This document shows, piece after piece, positions 33,356-44,401 of a stretch of 64,000 nt of DNA. The notes beneath the pieces are model-generated. The model saw only the letters and a program-made list of their open reading frames with translations. It did not search any database and was not told the DNA's origin. A program made the translations under genes and the position numbers. Where the stretch lies: assembly GCA_027946555.1 (NCBI GenBank), contig JAPEVC010000050.1, positions 62,001 through 126,000 of the forward strand, written 5' to 3'. This DNA comes from Gnomoniopsis sp. IMI 355080 (lineage: Eukaryota; Ascomycota; Sordariomycetes; Diaporthales; Gnomoniaceae). Each line of letters begins with the position of its first letter. Within the stretch, counting starts at the first letter, position 1.

Positions 33356-35730
33356 ATGCATATCGATCATGAGTCCACTGTCGACATGGCCCGAGACAAC
33401 GAACCGCCAGCAGCTGCTTCGGACAGCTGTGGTGGCTATACGAACATGACTGACTCCCGGTCGTGCTCGATAGACTCGCTACTATTATCCTCTAGTTTCG
33501 AACACCAGAGTCGCGCTCAGACATGTGGTATGCCGGCCAATGCCCACTGCAAATATCCCTATCAAGTCCACAGCTACTGATATCGTTTTTCAAAACAGTG
33601 GAAGACTCCGACAATGACCAGGACTCTGAGCAGCATCCACAAGCATCTCGCCACAGTCACGAGCAGCCAGCTATTCCCGATCCACATAAACCCTCAATGA
33701 CACCGGAAGCGTCAAATCATTCGACGCAGCATTCCCTAGCAAAAGATTTGAAGCAATGGACTTTAGAAATCTGCAGCGCAACCCTTTCCGTTATCACACT
33801 CATTGCCTTCTGGCCAACGCTTTCTCTTCATGCAGGACAGCCTGTTCCGGAATGGCCGCTTTCCACGAGCATCAACACTCTCCTGTCGGTCTTTGCGCTG
33901 GTCCTAAAGACTAATCTGGCCTTCATTGTTGCATCATGCATTGGCCAGTCGCAATGGAGTTGGTTTTACGGGTCACCCGCAAACAGAAAGCCACTAAGCG
34001 ACCTCATCCGCTACCACGACGCAAGTAACAGTGCTTTCGGATCTCTGCGCTATCTCATCCCTTCCAGACAGCGTTTCACCAAATTTCAACCACTCGCTAC
34101 TATAGGGGCGGTTATTACCATTCTGGTCCTACCCATCGACCCTTTCGTCCAACAACTAGTTACTCATACAGATTGCAGGCAAGCACGAAGAGCACTTAAC
34201 GCAACTTTACCTCGCACAAACTTTATATCTGAGGGCAGAGACATTCAATCCAGTTTGAAGACGAACTTTTACCCTGGTATCATGTCCGCGTACTATACAA
34301 CTTTACCCAAGTTCACCGACTTTGAGTGTGCCAGCGGGAACTGCACTTTTCCTGGAAATTACAGCACACTGGGATTTTGCAGCAGCTGCGACGATATTAC
34401 GCAGGAATTGACTTATACACGCACATGTGAAACGAGACAAGAGAATTCGACGACCCCCAATGATATGGCAGTCTGCCAGGCTGCACTCGATCCTCCCGAC
34501 GGTGAAGATGGCTTTAGCTTGTTCCCTCAATACTGTGATACACTCACCCAACGAAACCTTTCCATGAACCAAACGCTGGCGACCAACGATGACCCCGTCG
34601 GCTCTTTAAAGTCTTCACTCAACTACGTCGTCAGTGGCTTGTTTAGTGCCAACAACAGCATGTGCGTGTATAATCAATCCACGTTTGATTCATTCGCGGT
34701 ATTTCCTGGCGCCGTGGAATATCATTGTGATCCAGAATGCGTAATGTTTGGGGAAAATCTCACGTTCTTGTATTCGACTTGGGGATACTACGATGGATGC
34801 AACGCCACCAAGACGGAATCTTGGTATTGCAATGGCTATGGAGGAGCGAGATGCAGTCTCAGACCTTGCATACAGACCTATACAGCGTCTATTGAAGCAG
34901 GTATACTTGCTGAGGCTTTGGTCGAGCAATCTGACGTGGACGCTCCTTGGACCTTGACTTCAACGCCGTTGCCCGGAGCCAGTTATTTCAGCCTGATAGA
35001 CCTATCTCTTGTTGGTGCTGACCTCGAAAAGGAGCTGCTTTCGGCGGGATATGCCGTCATAGAAACCGACCGATGGATGGGCTTCAACCTGACAGAGGAC
35101 CCACAGGCGAATACCAGCGGCTCGCTCCAAAAGTCATTGTTTGATACAGGAGCCTTGTTCGCTGTCCAATTCGACTTTTTCGCAAGTTTAATGGCGTCTG
35201 CTGCGGCCCCACTTGAAGAGACCTCGGCCACAGGTGGATCAGCACTCTCGCAGCTACTCGCCAATGAAACAACCCTCGGCGCCAAAAGTATAGGAGATAC
35301 TATGGGGAATGTCGCCAAGGCCATCACTCTAGCTATACGATCCAATGGTTTCTCAGGCTACAGTAATCCAGCATTGGGGACTGTGTACGATTACGCAATT
35401 TGCGTGAGAGTAAACTGGGAGTGGTTTGCTTTTCCGGCCATCTTGGGAGCGTTGACAATTTGTCTCTTGGCTTTGACTATAGTGAACACGGTCCGCTACG
35501 AGTTACCTGTCTGGAAATCGTTTCCTCTGACTACATTGTTCAACGGGCCTTCTGGCAAGGAATGGGTGGACGAGACCCAAATACTTGGTTCACTGGATGC
35601 TGAGATATCCGTGCAGAGTCTTAGTACCCAGGACGGCATGGAAAAGCTGGCTGGGAAGGTATCGGTGCGGTTAGTCAAAATGGACGATGGAGGGCATCAA
35701 CTGATACAGGTCCTTTCGAAATGTCAATGA
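33356..35730 (+). CDS. DUF3176-family membrane protein
   Basis: Large fungal membrane protein of unknown role. Exons: 33356-33527 and 33599-35730 (767 aa); the intron 33528-33598 has GTATGC, CTACTGAT and AACAG. After an acidic, His/Gln-rich N-terminus, an ICSATLSVITLIAFWPTLSL helix and a second helix (LLSVFALVLKTNLAFIVASCI) match the DUF3176 signature, followed by the conserved SQWSWF and a third helix (ATIGAVITILVLPIDPF). A long extracellular part has paired cysteines (CASGNCTFPG, CSSCDD) and about ten N-glycosylation sequons. A final helix (FPAILGALTICLLALTIV) precedes a cytoplasmic tail. The family is expanded in many ascomycetes without known function. Confidence 0.88.
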
Positions 35731-36002
35731 TTTCCGGCAATACATCTGGAGAGGCTTATGTTGCTAGTTGTTCGAATGGCAATGATTTGGACAGACTTGC
35801 AAGGGCCAGTGGGTACTTGGGTAGTGATTTTGCATCAAAGTCCTCAGTGGATTTAGTGTAAGTAAGCAAATCAAATCATCTCGTTTCCAGTTCAACCATC
35901 ACATCACATTGTAAGCCATATCTCAAACACCCCCAAAAAATAAAAAAAAAACTGTACTTACCTCGACTTCATTCAGCCGTTGCGGCCCTTAACATAGCAA
36001 TC

Positions 36003-37039
36003 ATGGAGCTCTCATTATACAGCCTCGCAGCCGCGGCTCTCGCCCTCGGAATTCCCTCACTCGCCATCCTCCTCCATCAACTCCCAGACCGCCGCCGCCG
36101 CCGCCATCTGCCCGGCATTGAGCGCGTCCTCATCCTCGGCGCCTCCAGCGGCCTCGGGCGCTCTTTGGCACTGCACTACACTCGTCGCGGCGCCCGCGTC
36201 TGCGTCGTCGCACGCCGCGCTGACAAACTCAAGGAACTCGCGTCCGAAGCTGAAGCCGAAGCAGCAGAAAGCTCTCTCCTCCTCTCTCAGGTCGCCGACA
36301 TGACGGCCGTGGAGGACATGGTGCGAGTGCGGGGAGCCATTGAGGCGGCGTGGGGTGGATTGGACACGGTGCACGTCTGTGCGGGCGTCTCGGCGCTGCA
36401 GCCTATCATGGCGCTGACGGGAAGAGGTGCAGATGAGGACGACGGCGACGCCAGTGAGGAGGGTGTGCGTAGGGCCGTGGAAATTGCGGGACGCGCGATG
36501 AAGGGGAATTTCGAGGGCCCTTTGGTTGCGGCGGTTTCATTTGTAAGGGGTTTTCTTCTTCTAGATTTCCATGTTCGAAGTGGAAGACAATTGGGTTGGC
36601 TAACCATTTGAATTAGATCCCCATGCTCACGCGCACTTCATCATCACCGGCGATCCTTCTCGTCTCCTCCGCGGCGGCAATCATCCCCGCGCCCACACGC
36701 GCACTGTACGCGTCGTCCAAGGCTGCCTCGCTCCTATTATACCAGGCACTGGCCATTGAGCACCAGAACATCGCCTTCAGCTTTGTCCTGCCTTCCACGA
36801 TCGAGGGAAACTTCCGCGCCTCGGCGGTCGATGCAGGGCCTGTTCGCGAGGTGGACCCAAACAAGAACGGTCTGAAAACGGAGTACGTGGCAAAGCGATG
36901 CATCGATGCCGTGGATAGGGGAGTGAGGGGGAATATTGTGATCCCTTGGTATTACAATCTTGGGCCTATAGTGTACTCCTTTTGGCCTTCTAGGATTGAA
37001 CGGGCTGCGGCGAAGAAGTACAACTTTGCCCCAGCGTAG
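36003..37039 (+). CDS. Membrane-anchored short-chain dehydrogenase/reductase
   Basis: NAD(P)-dependent SDR, probably on the ER or lipid-droplet membrane through its N-terminal helix (residues about 4-25). Exons: 36003-36542 and 36617-37039 (320 aa), intron 36543-36616 (GTAAGG...ATTAG). Cofactor motif GASSGLGRS follows VLIL, with ARR after the second strand favouring NADPH. The usual NNAG is replaced by CAGVS. The catalytic set is Ser198, Tyr211 and Lys215 in YASSK. The C-terminus FWPSRIERAAAKKY resembles the 11-beta-hydroxysteroid-dehydrogenase-like SDRs. An Asp/Glu-rich loop (ADEDDGDASEEG) interrupts the middle. Substrate unknown. A poly-A tract lies about 50 bp upstream of the ATG. Confidence 0.9.
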
Positions 37040-37512
37040 AATGCGAGGGTAAGTTTAGCGCAATAAAGCTATTTTTGTTAACCAACAAGTTCATGTGCTC
37101 TCCTCTACAAGTGTTGAAGTCGACTGTGTGAAGACGATGTATTTGATCACATCCATATACAGATACAACCGGTATAGAGCTGCCATATACGCAGACATAT
37201 AATCTCAGTAGCGCAGCACTGGTACTGTACCCATCTAGTCAAAATGCGTTTGATGGGCAATCTGGCATCATTTTGGCACCACAAATGTTCCAAGGATGAG
37301 TACTGGCTCACAGACCAGACACGCTGGAGAACTGGAAGTCATCGACAACAGATATGACACCATCTACGCTGCGATTTGGTTAAAGTTGAAGCTATTATCA
37401 ATCTATTCTTTCTACCAGAAGATCAGAATCGCCATGTATATGGATTATAATCTCTTGTGTACACTACTAGGTACTAGTTTGTTCTTGCAAAGTAAACACG
37501 CATCAAAATTAC
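37040..37512. other. Convergent 3' intergenic spacer
   Basis: Spacer between the SDR and SIMPL genes; AT-rich, no coding region. Confidence 0.4.
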
Positions 37513-38298
37513 CTACACATTCGGCAACACGTCCCCATCCATCGATATAAAGTCGACACTCACATTAGCCGAGACAGAAAGGGTGGCCGGTTCTAGCGAT
37601 GGCCCATCAGCCACTGTCCCCTGATTAGCTGGAGCATCGGTAGATGTGACTCCCCCGAATAAGCCACCTGGAGCTGACCCAAATAGTGAGGCCTGTTGGG
37701 GATTCCTTCTAGCTGTCTGCTTCATGCGCATATTGTCTGTCTTGACCTGGCCATCATTGATGCGGAAAGCCACGACTTCACGCCCCACGACGGCAGCATA
37801 GTCGTTAGCTTTCTCAACGGCGTTCCGTACGGCATTAATGCGAGCCTCGCGTGTGATTTGGTCCCGTGTGGGGTCGGTGATGCGCCATTCAGTTTGCTCT
37901 ATGGATACATTTTCCATGGCGGATAATTCCACGGCCAGTTCGGCGAGCAAGGCAAGGTCACGGAAGACCACCTCGGCGGTTGTTTCGGCAGTGTACCGTC
38001 GGTCACCATTGTGGACGACTCGACCTACCTCTGAGGCAGTGGGGAGGTGGGACGAGGTAGAGGGAGCGGAGACGGTGAAGGCTGTGATAGGTGCGTTTGG
38101 ATGAGGCTGGTTTTCTTCAGCTTTGAGGGCGTGTCGACGAAACAGCGTGGTGAGGGTGTCGGATTTGGCAGCGACGACGGAGGAGACGTCGGCTTGCGAG
38201 AGAGATGTGTGCCAGACTCGGATATGCAGGACACCGCGCTCTGCTACGCGAGAGACAGAAGCGTTGCCATTGACGTGTATATTGAGCTGAGGGGTCAT
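37513..38298 (-). CDS. SIMPL-domain (DUF541) protein
   Basis: Single exon, 261 aa. The sequence begins MTPQLNIHVNGNASVSRVAERG, the usual start of SIMPL/DUF541 domains. It continues with RRYTAETTAEVVFRDLALL, a conserved core, and REARINAVRNAVEKANDYAAVVG, the amphipathic helix found in the family. The C-terminal part holds a Gly/Phe-rich linker (SLFGSAPGGLFGG) and a last strand, SVSANVSVDFISM. Members in bacteria are periplasmic; fungal homologues are cytosolic and uncharacterised. No signal peptide here. The frame is open upstream without an ATG, so the start is well determined. Confidence 0.88.
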   Translation of the reverse strand: MTPQLNIHVNGNASVSRVAERGVLHIRVWHTSLSQADVSSVVAAKSDTLTTLFRRHALKAEENQPHPNAPITAFTVSAPSTSSHLPTASEVGRVVHNGDRRYTAETTAEVVFRDLALLAELAVELSAMENVSIEQTEWRITDPTRDQITREARINAVRNAVEKANDYAAVVGREVVAFRINDGQVKTDNMRMKQTARRNPQQASLFGSAPGGLFGGVTSTDAPANQGTVADGPSLEPATLSVSANVSVDFISMDGDVLPNV

Positions 38299-38984
38299 TC
38301 TGATGACAATGGTGACCCTTTTTGGAGGTCTGGCGTGTGGACGGGGACGGTGAGGCAGGATCAAATCTCAGGCGAAGGATGAGGGAGAAGCCACAGAATC
38401 CGAGAAATAAGATCCCAGACTGGAGGAGAGGGTACCGAACCTTTTATATTACTCACCTACTACCCACCTCAATAGCAAAGAATGCAGACTCCAGAGCTTT
38501 TCGCGACTTTCAAATTTGGACCTGTGGACTGCTGCCTGATCAGGACCGAGGCTTACAGCTTACTTACTTACATAACCCCACTTGGTGACCCAAAGGCTCC
38601 AATAGTATCACAGTATGAAAAGCCATAGAGGAAGGTTGCGTGTGAGAGTCATGCTGGTGGTGACTCAATGGGAACAGGTAGATGGATGCCTCAGGTAAAC
38701 ATGTGAAGTAGGTATGTACCCAGGCTAGGTAGGTGTGATATGGAATCGAGAGGTTACTTATATTTGGTGATACTCGTAAAACGCCAATCAAGAAGATGAC
38801 GTCGGATTCAGCAAGGATGCTTATCGAGATCTTATCGATAAGAATGCTGTTATCGTGTTTTGGGCGGGAAAAAGTCTCTGAGAAGGATCCGGGAAGGAAC
38901 CAAGCATACTGAAACGGCATCCTTTGTACCTCCTTTTCTCTTCCCTCTTCATCCGTCTTCCTTTGGCGTCCTATTCTCCACTCG
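38299..38984. other. Divergent upstream region of SIMPL and helicase genes
   Basis: 0.69 kb between divergent start codons. It carries two adjacent AGATCTTATCGATAAG-like GATA elements near 38825-38843 and a CTAGGTAGG motif near 38724. No coding region. Confidence 0.35.
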
Positions 38985-40787
38985 ATGTCCCAACTGTTGC
39001 GACACTTCCTTCCACGCGCTACAGCTCGTGCAACACATGAACTGGGTCGCTACCCTTACCAACACCTATATCAACTTCGACTCCAGTCGACCGTCTTGAC
39101 CATGTCAGGTACAGCCCAAAACAACAACGCCACCATGAACGGCGGCGATGGCTCTTCGCGCAAGCGCCAGTACCCCTTCAAGAACAGGAATCGTGGCGGT
39201 CGTCGCGGGCCCAATGCTACTTCGCAATCGACTCCTACTGCCTCCTCGTCTTCCTTCTCGACCGCGGCGCCCTCACCTGCCGCCGCTCCTCCTTCACCCC
39301 CGGCCGACCCCACCGCCGCCCGTTTCGATGAACTCGCCCGCTTCAACATCAATCCAACCCTCTTAAATACTGTGCTCGTCGACATGAAGATGGCCACGAT
39401 GACGCCCGTGCAAGCCGAGACTCTTCCTCACACCCTCACAGGCAGTGATGTCCTCGCCCAAGCCAAGACCGGTACTGGCAAAACCATCGCCTTCCTCCTC
39501 CCCGCTATCCAGAAGCTGATCAGCGACCCCAATCGCACCAAATCGATTCGTCGCAATCGTCCCATCTCCATGCTTGTCATCTCTCCTACCCGCGAGCTTG
39601 CTACCCAGATTGCCGACGAGGCCAAGCGTCTCCTCCAGCGATTTCCCGAGCACAACCAAGTTCATATCGCTGTCGGCGGTACCAACCCCAAGACCGGTCT
39701 GAATAAAATCCTCAATGGCTGCGATATCCTCGTTGCCACCCCCGGCCGCTTGCTGGACTACCTCGGCCAGCCCGATGGCGCCCTCCGCAGCAAGTTGCAA
39801 GGCGTGCAGACCTTGGTTCTGGACGAGGCCGATCGCTTGATGGACATGGGCTTCCTGCCCGACATTCGCAAGGTCGTCAGCTATCTCCCCGCCCAGGCAG
39901 CCACAGGAAGGACCGGCATGCTCTTCTCTGCCACCATCAATGACCGCGTCAAGCAATTCGCTGGCCTTGTCATGTCCGGAGAATACAAGTTTGTCTCTAC
40001 TATTCCTGCCGGCGAGGCCCAGACACACGAGCACGTTCCCCAACGCCTCATCGCTGTGCCCACGTTTGCCGATCTCGCTCCGGCCCTAGTAGGCACTCTC
40101 CGCCACGAGATTGCCGCCGTCGGCAAAGACACTTTCAAAACAATCATCTTCGCACCCACTGCCGCCCAGGTCGACTTCTACGCCGAGGTTCTTGCGCGTT
40201 TCCCTGATCTACCTTCCGTCGTCTCGCTACACTCCCGCCTTTCACAGGGCAAGCGAACGGCCACCACCGAAAAGTTCCGCACCGCCAAGAGCGGCATCCT
40301 CGTCGCCACTGATGTCGTTGCTCGTGGCCTCGACTTTCCAGGTGTCACCAACGTCTTCCAGGCCGGCCTGCCCTCGGAGAAGGAGGCCTACATTCACCGC
40401 CTGGGACGTACTGCGCGCGCCGGCGCCGAAGGCCGTGGCACGCTGCTACTTGCGTCTAGCGAACCTGAATTTGCTCGCAAGACACTATCCATGATCAAGT
40501 TCGTCCCCACCACACCAGACCTGGCGGCACAAGCCGACGTGCAGCGCATCGTCAAGGCGATGGACCCCGAGCAACAGGCCAAGACGTATCGCGCCTGGCT
40601 CGGCTACTACAAGACTCACATGAAGCTTTTGGGATGGGACCCCGCTGAGCTAGTGCGCCAGGCGAATACCTATGCGCGTGACGGATTGGGCGCGGCCGGC
40701 GTGCCGACGGTCGAGACCCGCTTCGTGGGAAAGACGGGATTGAAGGGTGTGCCCGGCTTGAACATTGTCAAGACGGTGCAGAGATGA
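38985..40787 (+). CDS. mss116: DEAD-box RNA helicase, MSS116-like (mitochondrial)
   Basis: ATP-dependent RNA helicase, likely in the mitochondrial matrix and helping group I/II intron splicing and translation. Single exon, 600 aa. The N-terminus (MSQLLRHFLPRATARA) is basic and amphipathic like a mitochondrial presequence. It is followed by an Asn/Arg/Gly- and Ala/Pro-rich linker. Motifs in order: Q-motif region MTPVQAETLPH, Walker A AKTGTGKT (Gly163 onward), SPTRELATQ, TPGRLLDY, DEAD at 280-283, SATIN, VVARGLDFPGV and HRLGRTARAG. The C-terminal extension (YRAWLGYYKTHMKLLGWD) is the MSS116-type extension that bends RNA. A second ATG follows the presequence and could give a non-mitochondrial form. 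Confidence 0.92.
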   Translation: MSQLLRHFLPRATARATHELGRYPYQHLYQLRLQSTVLTMSGTAQNNNATMNGGDGSSRKRQYPFKNRNRGGRRGPNATSQSTPTASSSSFSTAAPSPAAAPPSPPADPTAARFDELARFNINPTLLNTVLVDMKMATMTPVQAETLPHTLTGSDVLAQAKTGTGKTIAFLLPAIQKLISDPNRTKSIRRNRPISMLVISPTRELATQIADEAKRLLQRFPEHNQVHIAVGGTNPKTGLNKILNGCDILVATPGRLLDYLGQPDGALRSKLQGVQTLVLDEADRLMDMGFLPDIRKVVSYLPAQAATGRTGMLFSATINDRVKQFAGLVMSGEYKFVSTIPAGEAQTHEHVPQRLIAVPTFADLAPALVGTLRHEIAAVGKDTFKTIIFAPTAAQVDFYAEVLARFPDLPSVVSLHSRLSQGKRTATTEKFRTAKSGILVATDVVARGLDFPGVTNVFQAGLPSEKEAYIHRLGRTARAGAEGRGTLLLASSEPEFARKTLSMIKFVPTTPDLAAQADVQRIVKAMDPEQQAKTYRAWLGYYKTHMKLLGWDPAELVRQANTYARDGLGAAGVPTVETRFVGKTGLKGVPGLNIVKTVQR

Positions 40788-42247
40788 AAAGGCTCCCGGT
40801 TGGAAATCTCTTTTTGTATTTTCTGAAGATACCCAGCGCTTCGTCCGCTAGTTTTTCTGGCTCAGATGGGGTGCTTTCTGGTGGACTCTTGTCTTTTTTT
40901 CTCTTTCCTCTATGGGGTGGAGAGAGGCCGATGTGTTGCCCTCTTCGGACCCGCTTTTCTTTCTTCAGAATATGGATGGCATAGATGGCTCACAGCCATA
41001 ACCAAGGCTCAGGGTTACGACAAAGTTCGGCGTCAATAGACGGGTGGATGAATAGACGAATAGAGACCTAGAATGGGACCCGAAACAAGACATATTTGCG
41101 GCAATACCCTTTGCGAAATGATTTGGTGTCTGCTTTCAGGATCTAATGATGTTGTTCTTGCTCATCACTCTGATCTTTCATCGATGCCATTAATCCCCAT
41201 AAACTGGGACGTCAGCTTGAGCCTCGCTGGTCGCAAGTCGTCAGCTCCAAGCGATGCGGGAAAGCACATGCATGAATCGAAACAAATAGATGGCAGAATG
41301 ATTCGTGGCAAGGAACAAATGTCTTTGTAAGCTAGACCACGAAACGTTCTGACCCTCGGAAGGTTGCCTGAGCCTTTTGGGATTGAAGCACAGGAGTCTG
41401 CTTCCTGGTCACCCCTTGGTTACTGTTTCATCGATGCGAAACATTTTCGTAGACTGAGGCCAGGTCAGCAATCGGTTGTTGTGTGTTATGTGGGGCGCAG
41501 ATTTGGGTCCGAGGTCGCCTGACATGGCCTGCTTACTGGAGAATGGTCAGGGTGTTTCTGGGTCGTGGTTTTACAACTTGCGAATCGATTCGAGAGTTTG
41601 AATGTAGGATGAAATAAATCATTATATCCTCATTTTCTACGCCTATCGGCATGGAAGTTGGGAGCTGGTGGTTGTCAAGGAAATGTCTACGCAAAGTTCG
41701 CAAAGTTACACGCAAGGCTGCGGCTGGCGAGGCTGACACCTCCGAAGTTTCCACTCAACCATCAATTCACATACCGCCACCAAAAGACTCCGTCCGTTTG
41801 GAACGGTAATTCTCGGGGCAATCATTCTCCATAAATTCAATGGTAATTTCCGCCGCCCGTTCAGTCGCAATGTTTCGTACGGTGCAACTTGGCCGAGGCC
41901 ATGGTGACCCAGGGGTTTACTGGCCAAACGTGAGGATGACACACAAGGCTGACTGGCCTCGTGAATGCCGCCTACATCCCTGAACCACCTGACCGCAAGT
42001 CTTCTCATAACTCTCCAGCGAACGACCTCGATGCTGTTCAATAAATGAGCGGGTCTCATCCTCTATTTCGTCAGTTGTGATTTTTTCATTCCTTATTCCC
42101 AGTATCAATCCGCTGTGCGCATCACTCCCACTACAATCTTTTGATTTCACTTCTCGCCCTGGTGGCCGTTTGTGTTAATACTATAGCATAATTTCTCATT
42201 ATCATTTCGTTTTCACTTTAATTGCCGACTACTTGAACGCATCCACA
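40788..42247. other. 1.5 kb intergenic, no gene seen
   Basis: Between two plus-strand genes. It begins with a T-rich 3' UTR-like region. Minus-strand frames near 41706-42150 have no domain features and are not called. Confidence 0.35.
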
Positions 42248-42922
42248 ATGCATTCCTCCCCGGTCCTGCCTACTATCCTCTTCGCCCTAGGCGCTACCGC
42301 CACCCGTTCCTCCCCCCTTCACAAGCGCGGATCATCTTCCTCCTCCCCAGGCGTTGACATCGCCAACATGGCCTCCACCCAGCAGACATTCTACTTTTGC
42401 AACAACGCCGCCAACGGCGACGGCACCGCCGACCCAGGCTTCACGTCGGGCACCTCCGGATGCAGCAACCTCGTCACGTCCATCGCCGTCGAGCCCTCCG
42501 CCACTTCAACAGTCGATCTAGCCACGACGTTCTCGGGCCGCATTGCCCGGTCCACGGACACGCCTGCCACGTGGGTCGAGGTGCAGTTCCAGTCCGGCGG
42601 GACGGCGTGGGGGGACGTGAGCTTGGAGATTGGTTGTGATGGTGCTGCGCAAGTCGGTCCCGGGGATGGTGGGAGTGCGAAGACGGTTGGATTTAGTACG
42701 CCGACGGATGTGGTGGCGGGTGCACCGAGTGGTGCGACGGAGACGAGGGCGGATGGGGTCAAGGTGATTAGTGCACCGTTTAGTGAGGGTGCGGTGACGA
42801 ATCAGGCGGCGGCGAATTATTTGATTGATAAGGTGGGTAATAAGGCGGCGTATATTACCACTACGAGTGGAACGGATGTCACTACGAGCTCGAACAACCG
42901 GCTGGCGGTGTGGTTTTACTAA
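42248..42922 (+). CDS. Small secreted protein, unknown
   Basis: Single exon, 224 aa. The N-terminus MHSSPVLPTILFALGATATR is a signal peptide followed by a Kex2-like LHKR site. The mature part is Ser/Thr/Ala/Gly-rich with three cysteines (FYFCNNA, SGCSN, IGCDG) and ends RLAVWFY. Beta-rich composition is likely. I do not recognise the family. Base composition changes inside the gene: up to about 42590 the coding strand is C-rich, after that G-rich, with no break in frame. The preceding TTG in frame (42233) is less likely as a start. Confidence 0.7.
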   Translation: MHSSPVLPTILFALGATATRSSPLHKRGSSSSSPGVDIANMASTQQTFYFCNNAANGDGTADPGFTSGTSGCSNLVTSIAVEPSATSTVDLATTFSGRIARSTDTPATWVEVQFQSGGTAWGDVSLEIGCDGAAQVGPGDGGSAKTVGFSTPTDVVAGAPSGATETRADGVKVISAPFSEGAVTNQAAANYLIDKVGNKAAYITTTSGTDVTTSSNNRLAVWFY

Positions 42923-44401
42923 TGGCGGTGGGAGTATTCGGGCGTTTGTGTATGATTAGACAAGGTATCTTCCGGCCTAAGGTGGTATTTCAGAGTGGAC
43001 TGGGAAAGTTCGGGGTTCTGGAGCAATACGGAGTTGGTACTCGGCTCGGGGACGGGCATTTTTCATTAAGCATTGATACAAGTCCTGGTAAACAACGGAG
43101 AGTGGTATGGAGAACAAGGGCGTTTCGCAGTATCCTTCAAAATCCAGCAGAACCAAATCAGAGTTTCTCACATCCACATCATGGATCCCAGAACGATTTC
43201 GGAAGCTCGCGCAATGCCACAGATATAAATTCGTGCGAGAATTGGTGTAATGACGAGATGGTTTGGAGCATAGAGAGTAGCAAATCTAATTCAAGACTTT
43301 CTTCGGTACGATTGGTCTTATCTCAAGAGGTACACCCACCTGTAATCTGCAACCTACCCTAGTCCTCTTGATGAATTCTGCAGAGATATTTGAAGATTGA
43401 CCTTCACATCACTCAACGTCAGTAAGTCGATAAGTATCAATTTCTTCAGCGTTTCGCAACTACAAGTATGTCACAGGGCTCTAATGCGCTATTGTCAGAT
43501 ACAGATCCAGTCCTCAACAGTCAGACTGGTCCATAGCCACCGTGCAGAGTCCTTACGCTTACAGGGAGGAGAAGAAGTAGAATGGAAGAACGAGAATGTG
43601 GGCTTGAGAATATATGCCCAATGGTCACGTAGATAGATGAGGGCCGCTACTGTTATCTAAAAGCAGTTCTAGGAATGTTTGGCCAATTATGTAAAGTATG
43701 TTTACCTCTGTTCCACCTTAGTTGTGCAGATACCTATTTTCAGCCATCAGTAGATATAAACATGACCCTGAATCTGCCAGGTACGTAGCACCGATTACTA
43801 CATATTATCTCTGTGAAGACGTCTCCTTCTTCGCAGGCTTTCCTGGGTCACGAGGCTCTATATGGCACAATCTAAGGCACTAGGATATATTACCAAATAG
43901 CAACCTGAGTCGTCCGGCGCAGATCGTGAGAGCTGAAGTTTTCTGCAAAAATAAGCCGAACCTGTTGAATAAGCCACTCCTGTAACCTTCCATCCACGCA
44001 CAAACTTGGAGCCCTCACAGTGACACGGTCCACGTGGCACAAGAAATGATACTTCAACCAGTAGAGTTAGAGTCATTTCCTATGTTATGCAGTACAAGGG
44101 TGTTACCAGGCCCCACAATACATCTTACCTACATTCGAGCTGCATATTGAGGGGTTATAAGACAACCGAAAAGCGCAATGACTGCACATCAAGAGGTTTA
44201 TTTTCAGGGTCTTGGGAATCCCTTTCCTATAGTTACACTTTGAAGTTCTGAAGAAGAGAAAACAAAGTCTTTGCATGCGTCTTTCCATTCTCATCCAACT
44301 GCCTGCTTACAAGCGACCGGACAACAAGCGACCAGACAACAAGCGACCGGACAACAAGCGACCGGACAACAAGCGACCGGACAATACACGCCAGCGTCAC
44401 A
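42923..44401. other. 1.5 kb intergenic upstream of HET gene
   Basis: No supported coding region. A 150-codon frame at 42910-43362 overlaps the 3' end of the secreted-protein gene and has no domain. The 3' end of this stretch holds the 15-bp tandem repeat described separately. Confidence 0.35.
44311..44385 (+). repeat. Five tandem copies of a 15-bp unit
   Basis: Unit AAGCGACCGGACAAC repeated five times head to tail (44311-44385), with one A/G change in copy 2 and a final T in copy 5. It ends 16 bp before the ATG of the HET-domain gene, so it lies in the 5' leader or core promoter. The unit length is a multiple of three and all three plus frames are open, but the frame joined to the HET gene has no upstream ATG before a stop at 44249. 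Confidence 0.95.

Noticed and set aside
42910..43362. 150-codon plus-strand frame after the small secreted protein
   Set aside because: It starts at a non-ATG codon inside the upstream gene's 3' end and shows no domain character; likely chance.
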